From Hysterangium stoloniferum (lineage: Eukaryota; Basidiomycota; Agaricomycetes; Hysterangiales; Hysterangiaceae), in assembly GCA_015178975.1 (NCBI GenBank), contig WHVD01000269.1, positions 1-64,000 on the forward strand: a DNA stretch of 64,000 bases, read 5' to 3'. A program made the position numbers and the translations under genes. The notes beneath the pieces were generated by a model, which worked only from the letters and a program-made list of their open reading frames with translations, made no database searches and was not told the origin of the DNA. Of this stretch, positions 61,950-64,000 are shown piece by piece. Position 1 is the first letter of the stretch; each line of letters opens with the position of its first letter.

Positions 61950-63410
61950 TGTACAGTGAGGGACAAAACCCTTCCAATGATTTTTAGTTGTGCAAAGATC
62001 CTTGAATAATTCAAGAACCACTGTAGATACAGATCTGAAATTTGGGGGTTGGTTAGGTCTATATGTAATCTATATGCCTTAAAATATTATGACATAAGCA
62101 TTGGTATTTCCCACATTATAAACAAAACACTAATAAAATCACATTGGAAGGGTTTTGTCCCTGGTATAAAAAGAACACAAATCAAACAATCTAGTACTTG
62201 GTATAGCCTCTCTTGGCCTTCAAAACAGCCTCAACCCTTCTAGGAATACTCTCTATCAAGTTCTGACAAGTAGAGGCAGGGATATTCTCCCACTCTGTCT
62301 GAACCCTCTCCCACAACTCATGAATACTCTTGGGTGCCACTTCATACTCTCCCAACCTCCTTTTGAGGTAATACCAGAGGTGTTCAATTGGATTAAGGTC
62401 AGCAGACTGAGGTGGCCATACCATGACCATAAATCCATTGTCTTTGAACCAATTAATGGCCTTTGTGCTCTTGTGTTTGGTATCATTGTCTTGCTGAAAG
62501 ACCACATCTTCTGTGTTCTTGCTATAATACTCCACAGTTGCTTGAAGTTCATCTTCCAAAATGCTATCATAAAGGTCAGCATCAATTCTCCCATTAATTT
62601 TGGTGGAATATCCTGGGCCTTCCCACAACATACAGCTCCACAACATCAGATTTCCTCCCCAAAACCTGACTGTGGCCTTGACCAGCCTACCACTGAGCCC
62701 CTCTCCTACCCTTTTCCACATCTAATTCCTCCCATATGACCCCAAACAATTGATTTTTGTCTCATCTGACCAAACAACCCTCTTCCAATCATCCACAGTC
62801 CAGTCCTTGTGTGCCAGAGTAAAGTCCATCCTTGCCTTCCTATACCTCTTATTGAGTAAAGGCCTTTTTCTCTTCACCATAGCCCTCATTTCAGTCTTCT
62901 TGAATGCCCTATGAACAGTTCTAACCGAAATAGACTCTCCAGTCATATCTTGAATGGTTTGGTGACCTCAGTGGCATTTTCAGCCTTTTGAGAAGTGATT
63001 TGTTGAATAAAATAATGAATATCTGAGGCGGAAAGCGTGCATAAACAGCCACCAGATGAGTTGGCAAGTGATGAGCAATGGGTAGAATGAATTCTGGATA
63101 TAGTGGACAGATCCTGGCCAGTGATTTCAGAGATCTGAGGAGCAGACTTGCCCTTATTGAGAAAAGTGAGAATATGGCTAAGCTGAGGAGGTGTAAGAGC
63201 CTTCATGGTGTAGAATGTTGAGCTATGGGGATGTTTTTGGATTGGAAAGTAAACAGATGTATATATATATAATTTTGACAGGTCAGATGATTTTTATTTG
63301 CACTTATTTGCATATAAACAATATGGTTATATGTTAATCATGTGACAGGGACAAAACCCTTCCAATGCAGTTTAATTATTATTTTATTTATAGTGCAGGA
63401 AATATGTAGG
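61950..63410 (-). mobile_element. Tc1-type transposon with long compound terminal repeats
   Basis: The minus-strand transposase starts MKALTPPQLSHILTF at 63206 (helix-turn-helix) and ends GYTKY near 62191. It has WSDETKINCLG and VFQQDNDTKHKS ... LNPIEHLW with 34 residues between the last D and E (DD34E). There is one frameshift near 62945 and one stop near 62722. The 3' side has an outer end TACAGTGAGGGACAAAACCC (61950) and an inverted inner copy at about 62141-62165. The 5' side keeps the inner copy (about 63346-63368) and part of the repeat to about 63410; the outer end is missing. Confidence 0.85.
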
Positions 63411-64000
63411 AATAAGGATCAGAGATCAGTGATGAGAAAAACAGGGAGGACTGAGGGTCGACAGCGACGTCGTACGAGAACACAAGGCGTGCGAATCCTA
63501 GATATGCTCAGCTGGACGTTGAGTGCCGAACTACTCCCGGCACGCCAGGGATCGTGCGGCACTCGACACTAAGATAGCTCAATATATGCTATAGTGTCAC
63601 AGAGCTTCAACAATAAAACAAGCAAAGGTGAAGTAATTTAAATACTGATAGATTAATGAGCTGCGCTATTAAGGTTAAACAACTCAAATCAATGCTTATT
63701 TTGATTATTGAAAGGTTCAATAGAACTGTGTATGACTCTTTTAGCACATAAAAGAACTATTCCTTGAGAATAGGGGCTGGAAGCTGAATATATGTGCAGT
63801 AACTTGGCAGAGACTTGATATAAGAGCTTTGGATTCTTCTATGCTTATTTGTAACTATTAATAGTTATTTAACAAGGTGTTAAATAATTTATTAATAGAG
63901 AAAATAATATGTATTGGATTATCTGAGTGCTTGTACTTGATTAATTCAATAAACTTAGGGCTGGGCCTTGAATAATCTAGTATTGGCAGGGATTTCAGTA
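63411..64000. other. Window end, no gene seen
   Basis: A GC-richer segment (63420-63580) contains the inverted words GAGTGCCG and CGGCACTC near 63520-63570. The rest is AT-rich with no supported feature. Confidence 0.5.

Overview
The window looks like transposon-rich nuclear DNA of an agaricomycete basidiomycete, possibly an ectomycorrhizal one (inference from families and gene structure only; no database search was possible). Host genes have many introns of about 47-110 nt. The recognisable families are an agaric-type G-domain GTPase, an F-box protein of the DLLSLALTCRTLY type, an ISWI chromatin remodeller and an MLKL-N-terminal-like adaptor. The rest is mostly Ty3/gypsy chromoviruses, their solo LTRs, Ty1/copia remains, Tc1 elements and a Helitron fragment. 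Older copies are poor in CpG; host genes and the youngest chromovirus keep it.

The left end (1-6335, minus strand) is the most unusual part. A P-loop GTPase gene with eight ordinary exons (6335 to 5000) runs in phase 0 into a chain of introns separated by exons of exactly one codon. About twenty such junctions lie in 3486-4945, with unrelated intron sequences. The chain then merges into a 71-bp tandem array (1-3540). Read on the minus strand, each array unit is a 68-nt intron (GTGAGT...CCCAG) plus a 3-nt exon, and those three bases vary far more than the rest of the unit. The chain leaves the window at base 1. If it is spliced as drawn, the C-terminal tail of the GTPase is built one residue at a time from about 70 or more exons.

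From 6336 to 46000 the window is nested retroelements. These are solo LTRs; chromovirus A (9841-15846, minus); chromovirus B (15847-23538, minus) carrying a later solo LTR; the nearly whole chromovirus C (25005-32193, plus, TSD ATACA); a copia relic; chromovirus remains D and E; and one clear host gene, the F-box gene at 34942-36660. A, B and C each carry an antisense open frame with a Zn2Cys6-like cysteine cluster and coiled coil between the chromodomain and the 3' LTR. Several divergent LTR families share one core block of about 25 bp.

From 46000 to 64000 there are host gene remnants (MLKL-like adaptor, membrane-like ORF), a hairpin-rich stretch, solo LTRs with clean target duplications, two Tc1 elements, and an ISWI gene (56876-60655, minus). 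The ISWI gene has lost its C-terminal third, has taken up two solo LTRs of different superfamilies, and sits between two inverted arms of about 670 bp.
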